In this document: positions 16,458-25,541 of the stretch, piece by piece
Layout of the letters: the number at the start of each line of letters is the position of its first letter
How positions within the stretch are numbered: position 1 is the stretch's first letter
NCBI GenBank assembly: GCA_002353935.1
Contig: DEKP01000026.1
Coordinates: 1-49,678, forward strand
Direction of reading: 5' to 3'
DNA: 49,678 bases
Source: Ruminococcaceae bacterium UBA2719
GTDB taxonomy: Bacteria; Bacillota; Clostridia; Oscillospirales; Acutalibacteraceae
Translations under genes and position numbers: made by a program
The notes under the pieces: model-generated
The model's input: only the letters and a program-made list of their open reading frames with translations
Told to the model about the DNA's origin: nothing
Databases searched by the model: none

Positions 16458-17681
16458 ATGGGAAATGAGAAAGTTACAAGAAGGGGAACTACCTTTCGAC
16501 AAAGAAAAAATAATAAAAAAAAGATAATATCTATAGCACTAATTGCGCTCGCGATTGTTTTGGTTTCTTTTGTTATAATATTTGTGATTAAATTCAAATT
16601 AGGTCATAAAAACACTGAAAAAATAACTCAGCTTGCTTTGGAAAACAATCAAACCGCCAATATTAGCGTATCACTAAACGATATGTTTATGATAACCCTA
16701 CCGGAAAACGTTGATTTGAACAAGGCGGTTTATTCTTCATCTGACGAAGAAGTAATAAGAATCGATGCCGGTGGCAGAGCAGACGCCTTAAAAACCGGAA
16801 AAGCACAGATAACAGTAAAATCCTCCGGCTTTTCCAGCAATTGTACTATTTCTGTTTACAAGTCAGATGAAGAGACAAAAGACGAAATTACAACTGCAAT
16901 AAAATCAAACGAAGACGTTCTTGAAAAAAATAAAAAGAACTCTAAAGCCGGATTATATGAAATCACCGTAAACCGAAAAACCAACACTGTCACTGTTTTT
17001 ACCTATGACAAAGATAAAAAATACACAGTACCCGTAAGAGCCATGGTGTGCTCTTGCGGCACCGGCGGCAGCGATATAACTCCCTTAGGCGATTACAAAG
17101 TATACTTTAAAAAGCGCTGGCACCTACTGTACGGCGACTGCTACGGACAATATGTTACCGGCTTTGAAGGACCGTATTTGTTCCACTCTGTTCCGTATTT
17201 TACTCAAAATGCCGACGATTTGGAAACAGAAGAATACAACAAACTCTCTTCAAACGCTTCCCAGGGCTGTGTACGGCTTTCGGTTGCAGACGCTAAATGG
17301 ATATATGAAAACTGCGAACTCGATACAGCGGTCAAGGTCGTCGATGAGGACGAAAGCTTTGATCCCCTGGGCAAACCAAACGCTGTTAAAATAAACGTTC
17401 AATCGAAGTGGGATCCGACAGACCCCGACAGCGAAAATCCTTATAAAGGCGCTATGCCCACCATCAAAGGCGCAAAGGATATTACGATTAAATCCGGCGA
17501 AGAATTAGACGTATATACCGGTATAAAAGCGTATGACACTTGCTCTAATGACGTTACCGATAAGATGAAGGTCTACGGAAATGTGATAAATGATAAAAAG
17601 GGCGAATACTACGTTACATATTCGATCACAGATGATTTCTGCAACACATCTACCGAAGATATTAAAGTTACGGTTGAATAA
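16458..17681 (+). CDS. L,D-transpeptidase (YkuD) with Ig-like domains
   Basis: A 407-residue protein from the ATG at 16458; an earlier in-frame ATG (16341) would overlap the divergent rlmD-like start and precede the promoter. A basic N-terminus and a single membrane helix (about 20-42) anchor it outward. An Ig-like BIG2 region (about 55-130) is followed by a YkuD catalytic domain (about 160-310) with HSVPYF and the nucleophile motif SQGCVRLSVADAKW. A second Ig-like repeat ends the protein (about 325-407). It crosslinks peptidoglycan stem peptides by 3-3 bonds or attaches proteins. GGAG lies too far upstream (about 17 bases) to be a normal ribosome site. Confidence 0.9.
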   Translation: MGNEKVTRRGTTFRQRKNNKKKIISIALIALAIVLVSFVIIFVIKFKLGHKNTEKITQLALENNQTANISVSLNDMFMITLPENVDLNKAVYSSSDEEVIRIDAGGRADALKTGKAQITVKSSGFSSNCTISVYKSDEETKDEITTAIKSNEDVLEKNKKNSKAGLYEITVNRKTNTVTVFTYDKDKKYTVPVRAMVCSCGTGGSDITPLGDYKVYFKKRWHLLYGDCYGQYVTGFEGPYLFHSVPYFTQNADDLETEEYNKLSSNASQGCVRLSVADAKWIYENCELDTAVKVVDEDESFDPLGKPNAVKINVQSKWDPTDPDSENPYKGAMPTIKGAKDITIKSGEELDVYTGIKAYDTCSNDVTDKMKVYGNVINDKKGEYYVTYSITDDFCNTSTEDIKVTVE

Positions 17682-17703
17682 AACAAGAAAATATATACAA
17701 ATC

Positions 17704-17738
17704 AACTGATATTTCTTTTAGGGGATATCAGTTTTGTT
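17704..17738 (+). terminator. Intrinsic terminator
   Basis: AACTGATAT (17704-17712) pairs with ATATCAGTT (17725-17733), then TTGTTTTT. Confidence 0.85.
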
Positions 17739-17799
17739 TTTGGGCAAAATCTTACAGATAGATACACAAAATTTTATGTTGATTTGTTAAGGTGCGTTC

Positions 17800-17828
17800 T
17801 TGAAAAGCTCAAATCTTTGTGTTAATAT
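17800..17828 (+). promoter_or_regulatory. Promoter of the zinc-ribbon membrane protein
   Basis: TTGAAA (17800-17805), 17-base spacer, TAATAT (17823-17828). Confidence 0.7.
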
Positions 17829-17857
17829 ATCATAAGCAACTGTAAGGAAGATAAAAT

Positions 17858-18268
17858 ATGAGAAATTTTCTTAATAAAATAGCGGTTTTTATGCAGGGCC
17901 GCTACGGCAACGATAAGTTGAATAATTTTATTCTGGTCATAATTGCGATTTTGTACCTGATAAATATTTTTGTGCGCCGCGCGTTGGTTGTAATATTGAT
18001 TTTACTGCTTTTGGCACTGGTAATTTACAGAGCTCTTTCTAAAAACATTAATAAGAGGCTTTATGAAAACAGAAAGTTTCTTAAAATTTTTAATAATGTC
18101 ATAGATTTTTTCAAGCGTCAGTATATGAAGCTTCGAGATATAAAAACTCACCGATATGTTCGTTGCCCGTACTGCAAAGCAAATCTTAGATTGAAAAAGC
18201 GCACCGGACAACAAAATATCCACTGTCCTAAATGCAACAAAGATTTTAAAAAGAACATCTTGTTCTAG
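17858..18268 (+). CDS. Membrane protein with C-terminal zinc ribbon
   Basis: A 136-residue protein. Two closely spaced hydrophobic helices (about residues 22-38 and 42-60) are followed by a basic amphipathic stretch and a four-cysteine zinc ribbon, CPYCKANL...CPKCNKDF (about 108-132). The role of this small clostridial family is unknown; a membrane-tethered nucleic-acid or protein adaptor is a guess. The stop codon TAG is the first base of a hairpin that begins copy A of a dispersed repeat. Confidence 0.75.
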   Translation: MRNFLNKIAVFMQGRYGNDKLNNFILVIIAILYLINIFVRRALVVILILLLLALVIYRALSKNINKRLYENRKFLKIFNNVIDFFKRQYMKLRDIKTHRYVRCPYCKANLRLKKRTGQQNIHCPKCNKDFKKNILF

Positions 18269-18340
18269 CGGCGTGACGCCGCGGGCTTTCCGGATAGAAG
18301 CGTTATGCAAAAACAACATATTATTGCCCGACCGCAGCGC
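18268..18340 (+). repeat. Dispersed hairpin repeat, copy A
   Basis: GCGGCG-TGA-CGCCGC (18268-18282) forms a 6-bp stem with a TGA loop, followed by GGGCTTTCCGGATAGAAG and an end GCCCGACCGCAGCGC (18326-18340) identical over 15 bases to copy C at 38971-38985. Confidence 0.75.
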
Positions 18341-18434
18341 TTGGTAAACTGGTTTGTATATTAAACAACTCTTTGCTCCGCAGTTAATGAACTTAAGTAA
18401 ATTGCTTTGTTTGAAAAAGGCGGATTTGGATGCA
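18341..18434. other. Spacer between repeat copies
   Basis: No gene, promoter or terminator is seen between copies A and B; moderately AT-rich. Confidence 0.4.
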
Positions 18435-18505
18435 CAGCTTGAAGCTGCACACTTTCCGAGAAGACAGGCTCTGCTAAAATTGCACTTTATGCCCGATTGA
18501 GGCGT
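18435..18505 (+). repeat. Dispersed hairpin repeat, copy B
   Basis: CAGCT-TGA-AGCTG (18435-18447) stem with the same TGA loop, then the core CTTTCCGAGAAGACAGGC and TCTGCTAAAA (18452-18479), ending GCCCGATTGAGGCG. Confidence 0.7.
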
Positions 18506-18637
18506 AAGAATGATTTTTAAATAAAAATCTTAAAACTCACCAACCTTGCCTATCAACACCTTTGTTCTTTTTCCTTATCTATAGCATTGGAAGGAAAAAG
18601 AAAAAAATTTTTACAAATATAAAAAGGAGGAAAAATT

Positions 18638-20029
18638 TTGGTATTTTCAAGCTTACTTTTTTTATTCATGTATTTGCCGGTAGTATTGCTGATATACTAC
18701 ATAACGCCATATAAATACCGCAATTTTTTCCTGCTTTTAGCTAACCTTGTATTCTACGGTTGGGGTGAGCCGATATACGTAGTCTTGATGATATTTTCCA
18801 CCATAGTTGACTATACCTGCGGATACTTTATCGATAAATTCAGAGATAATAAGAAAAAAGCAAAGCGCTTTGTTGTTCTGTCCGCAGTAATAAATTTATC
18901 ATTATTGGGATTTTTCAAATACTCGGGCTTTATCGCAAATACTTTAAATTACCTGCCGTTTTTGAATATCCCCTCATTTACTATTCCGCTTCCCATAGGC
19001 ATCAGTTTCTATACGTTCCAGACAATGTCGTATTCTATCGACGTATACCGCGGCGACGCGCCAATGCAAAAAAATATCATCTCTTTCGGTACATATGTTT
19101 CTCTGTTTCCTCAGCTTATCGCCGGTCCTATAGTAAGGTACAAGGACGTAGCTTATCAGCTTGATCACAGAAAAGAAACCTTGGACGATTTTACAAAGGG
19201 TGTAAAAATTTTCTGTGTAGGTCTTGCTAAAAAGGTTCTTATAGCCAACCAAATGGGAGCTTTGTGGGACAATATCAGACAGTCCGGGGAGCAAAACGGA
19301 TTTTTAGGCTCGTGGCTTGGTATTATTGCCTATTCATTCCAGATTTATTTTGACTTTTCGGGCTATTCCGATATGGCGTGCGGACTTGGCAATATGTTCG
19401 GATTCGAATTTTTGAAGAACTTTAACTATCCTTATATATCTAAGAGCATCACGGAGTTTTGGCGCAGATGGCATATTTCTCTGGGCACATGGTTTAGGGA
19501 ATACGTATATATTCCGCTGGGCGGTAACAGAAAAGGCGTTTTCAGACAGATTATCAACCTGCTTATTGTCTGGTTTTTGACAGGCTTTTGGCACGGTGCA
19601 GACTTTAACTTTATTTTTTGGGGACTGTACTTCGGACTGCTGCTGATTATCGAAAAGTTTGTGCTCAAAAAACTGCTTGATAAAGCTCCCTCTTGGATTT
19701 GTCACATCTACTCTCTGTTTTTTATCATTATCGGATGGGCTATCTTCTATTTTTCGGATCTCAAGGAAATGGGAAGCTTTTTCGCCTCTATGTTCTCGTT
19801 CAATACCCTTATCGGCGACAGCGCAAAAACTTATATTTTATCCTACCTGCCGCTACTTTTGATTGCAGCGTTTGCTTCAACCCCGATAATGTCCAAACTA
19901 TATAAAAAGCTGAAAAACAAAAAGATAATGCCTGTATTAGAAACGCTGTTTTGCGCTATTGTGCTTGCTCTTTGTACTGCGGCTCTTGTATCGCAAAGCT
20001 ATAATCCGTTCTTGTACTTTAGATTCTAA
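18638..20029 (+). CDS. MBOAT O-acyltransferase (AlgI/DltB-like)
   Basis: A 463-residue membrane protein with a TTG start six to seven bases behind AAAGGAGG. Around ten helices carry the MBOAT signatures: FYGWGEP, PIGISFYTFQTMSYSIDVYRG, FPQLIAGPIVRY, the DFSGYSDMA segment and the catalytic histidine in TGFWHGADFNFIFWG. Members move acetyl groups across the membrane for O-acetylation of polysaccharide or teichoic acid. The DHHW-family gene 27 bases downstream is the usual partner that completes transfer outside. Preceded by about 130 bases of AT-rich sequence without an obvious promoter. Confidence 0.92.
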   Translation: MVFSSLLFLFMYLPVVLLIYYITPYKYRNFFLLLANLVFYGWGEPIYVVLMIFSTIVDYTCGYFIDKFRDNKKKAKRFVVLSAVINLSLLGFFKYSGFIANTLNYLPFLNIPSFTIPLPIGISFYTFQTMSYSIDVYRGDAPMQKNIISFGTYVSLFPQLIAGPIVRYKDVAYQLDHRKETLDDFTKGVKIFCVGLAKKVLIANQMGALWDNIRQSGEQNGFLGSWLGIIAYSFQIYFDFSGYSDMACGLGNMFGFEFLKNFNYPYISKSITEFWRRWHISLGTWFREYVYIPLGGNRKGVFRQIINLLIVWFLTGFWHGADFNFIFWGLYFGLLLIIEKFVLKKLLDKAPSWICHIYSLFFIIIGWAIFYFSDLKEMGSFFASMFSFNTLIGDSAKTYILSYLPLLLIAAFASTPIMSKLYKKLKNKKIMPVLETLFCAIVLALCTAALVSQSYNPFLYFRF

Positions 20030-20055
20030 AATTATATTAAAAAGGAGGGCTGTAT

Positions 20056-21186
20056 ATGAAAAAAGCTTATAAAGCTTTGCCTGCTTTTATCTTTGTTATA
20101 TTTATTTTTGCGATGTTTATACTCTTTTTAGTGCTGCCAAAATCAAAATACAGCTCCTCTGAAAAGCGTTACCTTTCAGATATGCCTAAATTTTCGTCCT
20201 CTACACTGTTTTCGGGTGAGTTTGGCGAAAAGTTTGAGACCTATCTATCCGACCATACCGCCTTTCGCAACTTTTATGTCGGCTTGAACACATATTATAA
20301 TTTAGCTTTGGGTAACAACGGCTCTTCTGGAATATATCACTGCAAGAACAATTACTTGGTAAATGATCCGTGCGAATATGACCGTCTGTCGACTAATCTG
20401 GATGTGATTAAAGAATTCGCCGAAAACTCCGACATTGATACTACTGTGTTGATTGCACCGTCCACAGGTTACGTGTGCTCCGATATCTTGCCTAAAAATC
20501 ATTTAAAATATAACGATGATAAGCTTTTTGACCTTATTAACGAAAAGTTAAACGCCACAAATTTCGTTGATATCAGAAACACCTTCAAATCAGAATATGA
20601 AAACGGCAATCAAATATACTATAAAACCGACCACCACTGGACCTCATACGGTGCGTTTACTGCATATAAAGAGCTATCAAAGCAGCTTGGATATAATCCA
20701 AATGAAAAAGATACATATGATATTTCGTCTTATAATGACTTTTACGGCACAACCTATTCTTCTTCGGGGTTCTGGCTGACCCCTGCTGACAAAATTGAAG
20801 TATGGGATAATAAGTCAAACGATCCCTATATCACTACGACCATAACCGACGGTGCAAATACTATCAATCAAGACGACATGTTCTTTTACGATCATCTTAA
20901 AGAAGATGACAAGTATCCCGTATTCATCGACGGCAACCATCCTCTGACAGTTATCAAAAACACAAATGCCGATTCTGATAAAAACCTGCTTATTATAAAA
21001 GACAGCTTTGCTCATTCTTTAGTTCCGTTTTTGGCTGACCATTACAGCACTATCACGCTTGTTGATATGAGATATTATAAAGATAAGGTGTCAAAACTTA
21101 TAGAAGATAATAATTATGATCAGATTCTCTTCCTTTATTCTATAGATAACCTCTCTACAGATACAGATTTAGTATGGCTTGAGTGA
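20056..21186 (+). CDS. DHHW/AlgJ-like extracellular O-acetylation partner
   Basis: A 376-residue protein with an N-terminal signal anchor (about 8-30) and an SGNH-like extracellular domain. The motif TDHHWTSYGAF (about 193-203) is the hallmark of the DHHW/AlgX-like group, where Asp and His act in acetyl transfer; the N-terminal SDHTAF and C-terminal LIIKDSFAHSLVPFL supply further active-site positions. Start behind AAGGAGGG. Paired with the MBOAT gene, it probably acetylates a surface glycan. A second DHHW protein is encoded at 22893-24119 without its own MBOAT. Confidence 0.88.
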   Translation: MKKAYKALPAFIFVIFIFAMFILFLVLPKSKYSSSEKRYLSDMPKFSSSTLFSGEFGEKFETYLSDHTAFRNFYVGLNTYYNLALGNNGSSGIYHCKNNYLVNDPCEYDRLSTNLDVIKEFAENSDIDTTVLIAPSTGYVCSDILPKNHLKYNDDKLFDLINEKLNATNFVDIRNTFKSEYENGNQIYYKTDHHWTSYGAFTAYKELSKQLGYNPNEKDTYDISSYNDFYGTTYSSSGFWLTPADKIEVWDNKSNDPYITTTITDGANTINQDDMFFYDHLKEDDKYPVFIDGNHPLTVIKNTNADSDKNLLIIKDSFAHSLVPFLADHYSTITLVDMRYYKDKVSKLIEDNNYDQILFLYSIDNLSTDTDLVWLE

Positions 21187-21291
21187 TATCGTTGTTCGGT
21201 GATATCTATTAAACGCCTGATAGGTATTACCAATATAATAAGAATTAATAATATATTTTGTAATCTGCCACCGGGTAGAGAGTTGCTTATG

Positions 21292-21343
21292 CACTCGTTT
21301 ACACATCATTAGGTCTTTGAAGATGTGTGCGGGTGTTTTTTTT
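21292..21343 (+). terminator. Terminator or leader attenuator ahead of pnuC
   Basis: CACTCG and ACACATC (21292-21307) pair with GATGTGT and CGGGTG (21322-21335) to form an interrupted 13-bp stem, followed by eight T. It ends the MBOAT operon; since pnuC starts 47 bases later without a clear promoter after it, it might instead be an attenuator in a pnuC leader. Confidence 0.75.
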
Positions 21344-21389
21344 ATTAACAGTTAATAAGGTTTTTAATTTTTATTGGAGGTAGAAGCTT

Positions 21390-22091
21390 GTGAAGAATAT
21401 AAAAAAATTATTCCGCTATTTTTCAAAGGGCGAAATAATTTTATGGAGTTGTTCAATAATTTTAATATCCGTATTCTTTTTCTTGTTTGATAGGATAAAT
21501 TATCTGAGGTTAGCTGCATCTGTAATTGGCATTACCTCTTTAATCTTCAACGCAAAAGGCAACCCTTTCGGACAGATTTTAATGATAATATTCAGCCTTT
21601 TATACGGAATAATATCGTTCTCTTTTGCATATTACGGAGAAATGCTGACATATATCGGCATGACCTTGCCTATGTCTGTAATAGCACTTATTGCTTGGAT
21701 CAAAAATCCTTATAACGGCAATAAAGCGGTTGTAAAAGTAAATAATAATATTAAAAAAGGCGAATTTGTTTTTCTTTCAGTTCTAACTTTTATAGTCACT
21801 ATTATCTTTTTCTTTATTTTAAAAGTGTTTCATACGGCTAGCCTCATCCCCAGCACATTGTCTGTAACCACAAGCTTTATCGCCGTATACCTAACATTCA
21901 GACGCAGCCCCTACTATGCAATAGGATACAGTGCAAACGATATCGTGCTTGTTGTTTTATGGACAATCGCTTCTTTTGAAAACATTTCATACATATCTAT
22001 TGTGATATGCTTTTTTGTTTTTCTGGTCAACGATATATATGGCTTCATCAGCTGGAAGAGAATGGGAAAAAAACAACTTCAAAATATATAA
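21390..22091 (+). CDS. pnuC: PnuC-like nicotinamide riboside transporter
   Basis: A 233-residue membrane protein with a GTG start behind TTGGAGG. Seven or so helices and the pattern FNAKGNPFGQILMIIFSLLYGIISF, YYGEMLTYIGMTLPMSVIALIAWIKNPY and VLWTIASFENISYISIVICFFVFLVNDIYG fit the PnuC family, which imports nicotinamide riboside or related vitamins by facilitated diffusion with intracellular trapping. No NadR or kinase gene is adjacent. The substrate could be another vitamin (thiamine or riboflavin for PnuT/PnuX). Confidence 0.85.
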   Translation: MKNIKKLFRYFSKGEIILWSCSIILISVFFFLFDRINYLRLAASVIGITSLIFNAKGNPFGQILMIIFSLLYGIISFSFAYYGEMLTYIGMTLPMSVIALIAWIKNPYNGNKAVVKVNNNIKKGEFVFLSVLTFIVTIIFFFILKVFHTASLIPSTLSVTTSFIAVYLTFRRSPYYAIGYSANDIVLVVLWTIASFENISYISIVICFFVFLVNDIYGFISWKRMGKKQLQNI

Positions 22092-22104
22092 GTTTTCAAA
22101 TACA

Positions 22105-22166
22105 AAAACAGCATATCGGAAAACTTGACCGACATAAATTGTTCGAATTTTCCGATATGCTGTTTT
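22105..22166. terminator. Long bidirectional terminator
   Basis: A perfect 19-bp stem (22105-22123 with 22148-22166) between convergent genes, with A/T runs on both sides. Confidence 0.92.
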
Positions 22167-22182
22167 ATTTTTAATATATAAT

Positions 22183-22872
22183 CTATTTTATTTTACTTAA
22201 GTTTTCTTTTGCCCTTTTGATAACTCTAAGATCGTTTTCATAGGTGCATTTGCTTTGCGCTTCGAAGAGATCTACCCACATAAAAGAACTGATCTCTTCC
22301 TTTTGAATATGTACCTGGTCAGAAAACGCCTGAGCCATAAAGAATACTACACGCTTTTTTATTTTTCCGAACGGACAATAGTCGGACACCTCTCTGAAAG
22401 ACTGTACGATCTCAACATCAAGACCGGTTTCTTCTTTAATCTCTCTGATAGCTGTCTGCTGTTCAGTCTCTCCTTTTTCAACATGTCCCTTGGGAAAACT
22501 AAAATTTCTTCCGTTGTGGTTTTTAACTAACAAAGTTTTGTATTTGTTTTTTTCGTGATAAATAATAATTGCTCCACAGCTTTTTTCATATAAACAGCTA
22601 ATACTTTCAATATCTGCATTTTTCAAAGCAGATAGCTTTTCTCTTATCTGAGGCTCATAGTAAATTTCGCCGTCTGTTGATACAATCAGCTTTTCACCCA
22701 TCCCCTTAAACGATGCAACAGCAATGACAACTCCATAGAAAGAATCTTTTACCGGTCGTTTTGATATAACATATGCGCTCTGGCTGCTTAAATTTTCACC
22801 GCTTGCATAACCTGAATAAAGATTATTCTGCAAAGAGCCGTAAATATTAACCCTAACCTTTTTATTAAGCAT
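22183..22872 (-). CDS. Pyrophosphatase-like/Nudix fusion hydrolase
   Basis: A 229-residue protein with two parts. Residues 1-90 resemble a small family-I inorganic pyrophosphatase-like domain (AYVISKRPVKDSFYGVVIAVA, then EKLIVSTDGEIYYEPQIREKL), but the catalytic Asp cluster is not evident. Residues 95-229 are a Nudix domain with a complete box, GHVEKGETEQQTAIREIKEE followed by TGL. The likely reaction is hydrolysis of a nucleoside diphosphate linked to another group; substrate unknown. AGGAGGTG precedes the ATG. It shares orientation with the DHHW gene behind it, 20 bases apart. Confidence 0.8.
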   Translation of the reverse strand: MLNKKVRVNIYGSLQNNLYSGYASGENLSSQSAYVISKRPVKDSFYGVVIAVASFKGMGEKLIVSTDGEIYYEPQIREKLSALKNADIESISCLYEKSCGAIIIYHEKNKYKTLLVKNHNGRNFSFPKGHVEKGETEQQTAIREIKEETGLDVEIVQSFREVSDYCPFGKIKKRVVFFMAQAFSDQVHIQKEEISSFMWVDLFEAQSKCTYENDLRVIKRAKENLSKIK

Positions 22873-22892
22873 TGTGTTGCACCTCCTCTATT

Positions 22893-24119
22893 TTAGAATA
22901 TAGATGTAATTCTGTCCACCTGCATTGCGGTATTTGCCGCCATAACATTGTTGATAAACAGCACCTCGTCAATATCGTTTTTACTACAATAGTCTTTTAA
23001 GCTGCCCGAAAAATATCTAAAATCAATAACATGAACCTCGCTGTAATCTGCTGTCAGATATGGAACAAAGGCATTGCCGTAGCTTTCTTTTACAACAGCT
23101 ATCTTCTTATCGTTATCAATTTCCGTATTATACTCGACAAACAGCGGCGAGTCGCCCCAGATAAAAGCTCCGTAAGCATAAGGCCCGCTGCCCTCTTGTT
23201 CATAATACACCGTAGTTTTTTCCGGTTCCTGACCCATTTCCACAGTGCGCATAGCGTAGGTTTCATAAGGGAAGGTCCAAAAATGCACCGTATCAAGATT
23301 ATCTTTCAAAGATTCATCATTATCAAGCAGCGTTCCCTCAAAGCCGTCGATCGTATGCTCTGTGCAAACCGACAAGTCAAGCGTCCTTTGATCGGTCTGT
23401 TCACAAAAAGCTGAATATGCGTAATACGCTCCTAAGCCTGTCCAGTGGTGATCGGTATTAAAATAAATATATTCATCAACGTGATCACTAAGATTGTTAT
23501 AACAGTTTATCGGTATAACGTCTTCGCTGTATCGAGAATAGATTTCTTTTATATTATCTGCCTGAATCTGAGTCGATACCTTTGAGTTTTCAATCAAACG
23601 TCTGGGAAGACCAAACTCAGTGTGGTTTGGTACAATCATATTATAAACCCGAACTTCATCGCCCACACTTTTTTTAAATGATGAAATAGCATCGGCATAA
23701 TACTGAGCGCTGTCTTCACTTCCGCCAAACAACTCAAACGCCATTTTATCATAAATATAAACACCGCCGTTTGATGCTGAATAATGTCCCTCGGATTTTG
23801 AATCGTCGGGAATATTAGGCACTTTAAACTCAAAAGCTTGATTGCTCACAGCTTTCACGTTTTCACTCGAGTTTTGATTGGTTTCTGATATGCTCGTCGC
23901 CTGATTATCGGTTGCTACCGCCTTTTTATCTGATTTAAAAATAGCTTTTGCCAGACTAACAAGCAAAAATATAATCAAAGATAATATTAAAACACAAACC
24001 AGAACAATCAAAATCCTGCGTTTCAACAGTTTTTTTCTTCTTTGCTTTCTGGCTTTTTCTGAAATACGCTTTCTTTTTTGCATTTCATATGCATTATCAT
24101 TAAATCTATCATAGTCCAT
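22893..24119 (-). CDS. DHHW-family membrane-anchored protein
   Basis: A 408-residue protein. A strongly basic cytoplasmic N-terminus (RKRISEKARKQRRKKLLKRR) precedes one membrane helix (about 36-60), a Ser/Asn-rich linker and an extracellular SGNH-like domain with NTDHHWTGLGAYYAYSAF and VKESYGNAFVPYL. It is a paralogue of the protein at 20056-21186 by motif order but has no MBOAT partner beside it; it may share the one at 18638. Likely role is O-acetylation or another esterification step on a cell-surface polymer. Confidence 0.82.
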   Translation of the reverse strand: MDYDRFNDNAYEMQKRKRISEKARKQRRKKLLKRRILIVLVCVLILSLIIFLLVSLAKAIFKSDKKAVATDNQATSISETNQNSSENVKAVSNQAFEFKVPNIPDDSKSEGHYSASNGGVYIYDKMAFELFGGSEDSAQYYADAISSFKKSVGDEVRVYNMIVPNHTEFGLPRRLIENSKVSTQIQADNIKEIYSRYSEDVIPINCYNNLSDHVDEYIYFNTDHHWTGLGAYYAYSAFCEQTDQRTLDLSVCTEHTIDGFEGTLLDNDESLKDNLDTVHFWTFPYETYAMRTVEMGQEPEKTTVYYEQEGSGPYAYGAFIWGDSPLFVEYNTEIDNDKKIAVVKESYGNAFVPYLTADYSEVHVIDFRYFSGSLKDYCSKNDIDEVLFINNVMAANTAMQVDRITSIF

Positions 24120-24278
24120 AGGGTTTGCTCCCTGTAAATGTATAATACTTAAGATTTATTATACTATAACTTTGTCATTTATACAACAAATATTTTCTAA
24201 TTATGACAATTTTCCTTATTTTTCCTTAATATTTGCATAAATCTGATTATTTTTTCTTATTTTCAAAATCCCCCGTTA

Positions 24279-24307
24279 TTGCACAAAATAATATAATATG
24301 TTATTAT
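24279..24307 (+). promoter_or_regulatory. Promoter of aminotransferase-trpS operon
   Basis: TTGCAC (24279-24284), 17-base spacer, TATTAT (24302-24307). Confidence 0.65.
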
Positions 24308-24340
24308 AAAAAGGATAATTAATATGAAAGAGTGAATTTT

Positions 24341-25537
24341 ATGGACTATCCCTTTTCAAATAAGGTTTTGGCACTAAAACCAAATGCCATCAGAGAAATT
24401 TTAAAAAGCGCTTCTGATCCCGGTGTGATGCCGCTGTCGGCAGGCAACCCCGCTCCCGACGCTTTTCCGATAGAGCAGATAAAAGAAATATCTGCCTGCA
24501 TATTAGAGGAAAATCCGATAGGAGCTCTCCAATACGGAGTCAGCGAAGGTTATCAGCCGCTTAGAGATACTCTAAAAAAATATTTAAAATCCAAACTTAA
24601 TATCGGTACTAAAGAAGATGAACTTATCATCGTATCCGGCGCTCAGCAGAATATGGATCTTGCTGCAAAAACTTTTTTAAATGAAGGCGACGTTCTTATA
24701 TGCGAGGCTCCGTCCTTTGTCGGCGCGCTGAATACTTTCAGAAGCTACAACACTCAGCTTATCGGCGTAACAGTAGAAAAAGACGGCATGAATATGGAAG
24801 AGCTTGAAGAAGTTTTAAAAAATAACAAAAATGCAAAGCTGATCTATACTATTCCTAATTTTCAAAATCCGTCGGGAGTTACCATGAGCCTCGAAAAGAG
24901 GAAAAAGCTATATGAGCTCGCCAAAAAATACAAAGTTTTGATAATTGAGGATAACCCCTACGGCGATTTAAGATACAGCGGCAAAGATGTGCCGTGTATT
25001 AAAAGCTTTGATACCGATGGTATAGTTTTATATTCAGGTTCTTTTTCAAAGGTTGTATCTCCGGGAATCCGTGTAGGATATTTGCTTGCTAATAAACAAG
25101 CTATGTCAAAAATGATAATTTGCAAACAAGGACAGGATGTCCACACCACCATGTGGTCGCAGATCATATGCAACGAACTGCTGACAAATTACGACTTTGA
25201 AAAGCACCTTGACAAGCTCAGAGCGCTGTATACTCAAAAAGCCAATCTTTGTATGGATCTGCTTGATGAATATGTTGTGCCAAACGGCATCAGCTATAAT
25301 AAAATAGAAGGCGGACTATTCATCTGGTGCGATCTGCCAAAAGATGTTGATATGCTTGATTTTTGTAAAAAACTGACAGAAAGAAAAGTCTGCGTAGTTC
25401 CCGGCAACGCTTTCTTAACCGATTCATCTCTTACTTGCCATTCGTTTAGAATAAACTTTTCAACTCCAACTGATGAACAGCTAAGAAAAGGTATAATAGA
25501 AATCGGAAAACTTGCAAAAGAAATCATAAACAGGTGA
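24341..25537 (+). CDS. PLP-dependent class I/II aminotransferase
   Basis: A 398-residue fold-type I aminotransferase; ATG 24341 is preferred over a GTG nine bases earlier because AAAGAG is well spaced from it. Motifs: LSAGNPAPDAFP, LQYGVSEGYQPLRD, PNFQNPSGVTMS, IEDNPYGDLRY and the PLP lysine in YSGSFSKVVSPGIRVGY. This matches the MocR-related/2-aminoadipate and branched-chain aminotransferase group without a DNA-binding domain. The stop and trpS start are about 5 bases apart, so they are co-transcribed; the amino acid substrate is undetermined. Confidence 0.88.
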   Translation: MDYPFSNKVLALKPNAIREILKSASDPGVMPLSAGNPAPDAFPIEQIKEISACILEENPIGALQYGVSEGYQPLRDTLKKYLKSKLNIGTKEDELIIVSGAQQNMDLAAKTFLNEGDVLICEAPSFVGALNTFRSYNTQLIGVTVEKDGMNMEELEEVLKNNKNAKLIYTIPNFQNPSGVTMSLEKRKKLYELAKKYKVLIIEDNPYGDLRYSGKDVPCIKSFDTDGIVLYSGSFSKVVSPGIRVGYLLANKQAMSKMIICKQGQDVHTTMWSQIICNELLTNYDFEKHLDKLRALYTQKANLCMDLLDEYVVPNGISYNKIEGGLFIWCDLPKDVDMLDFCKKLTERKVCVVPGNAFLTDSSLTCHSFRINFSTPTDEQLRKGIIEIGKLAKEIINR

Positions 25538-25541
25538 GATC

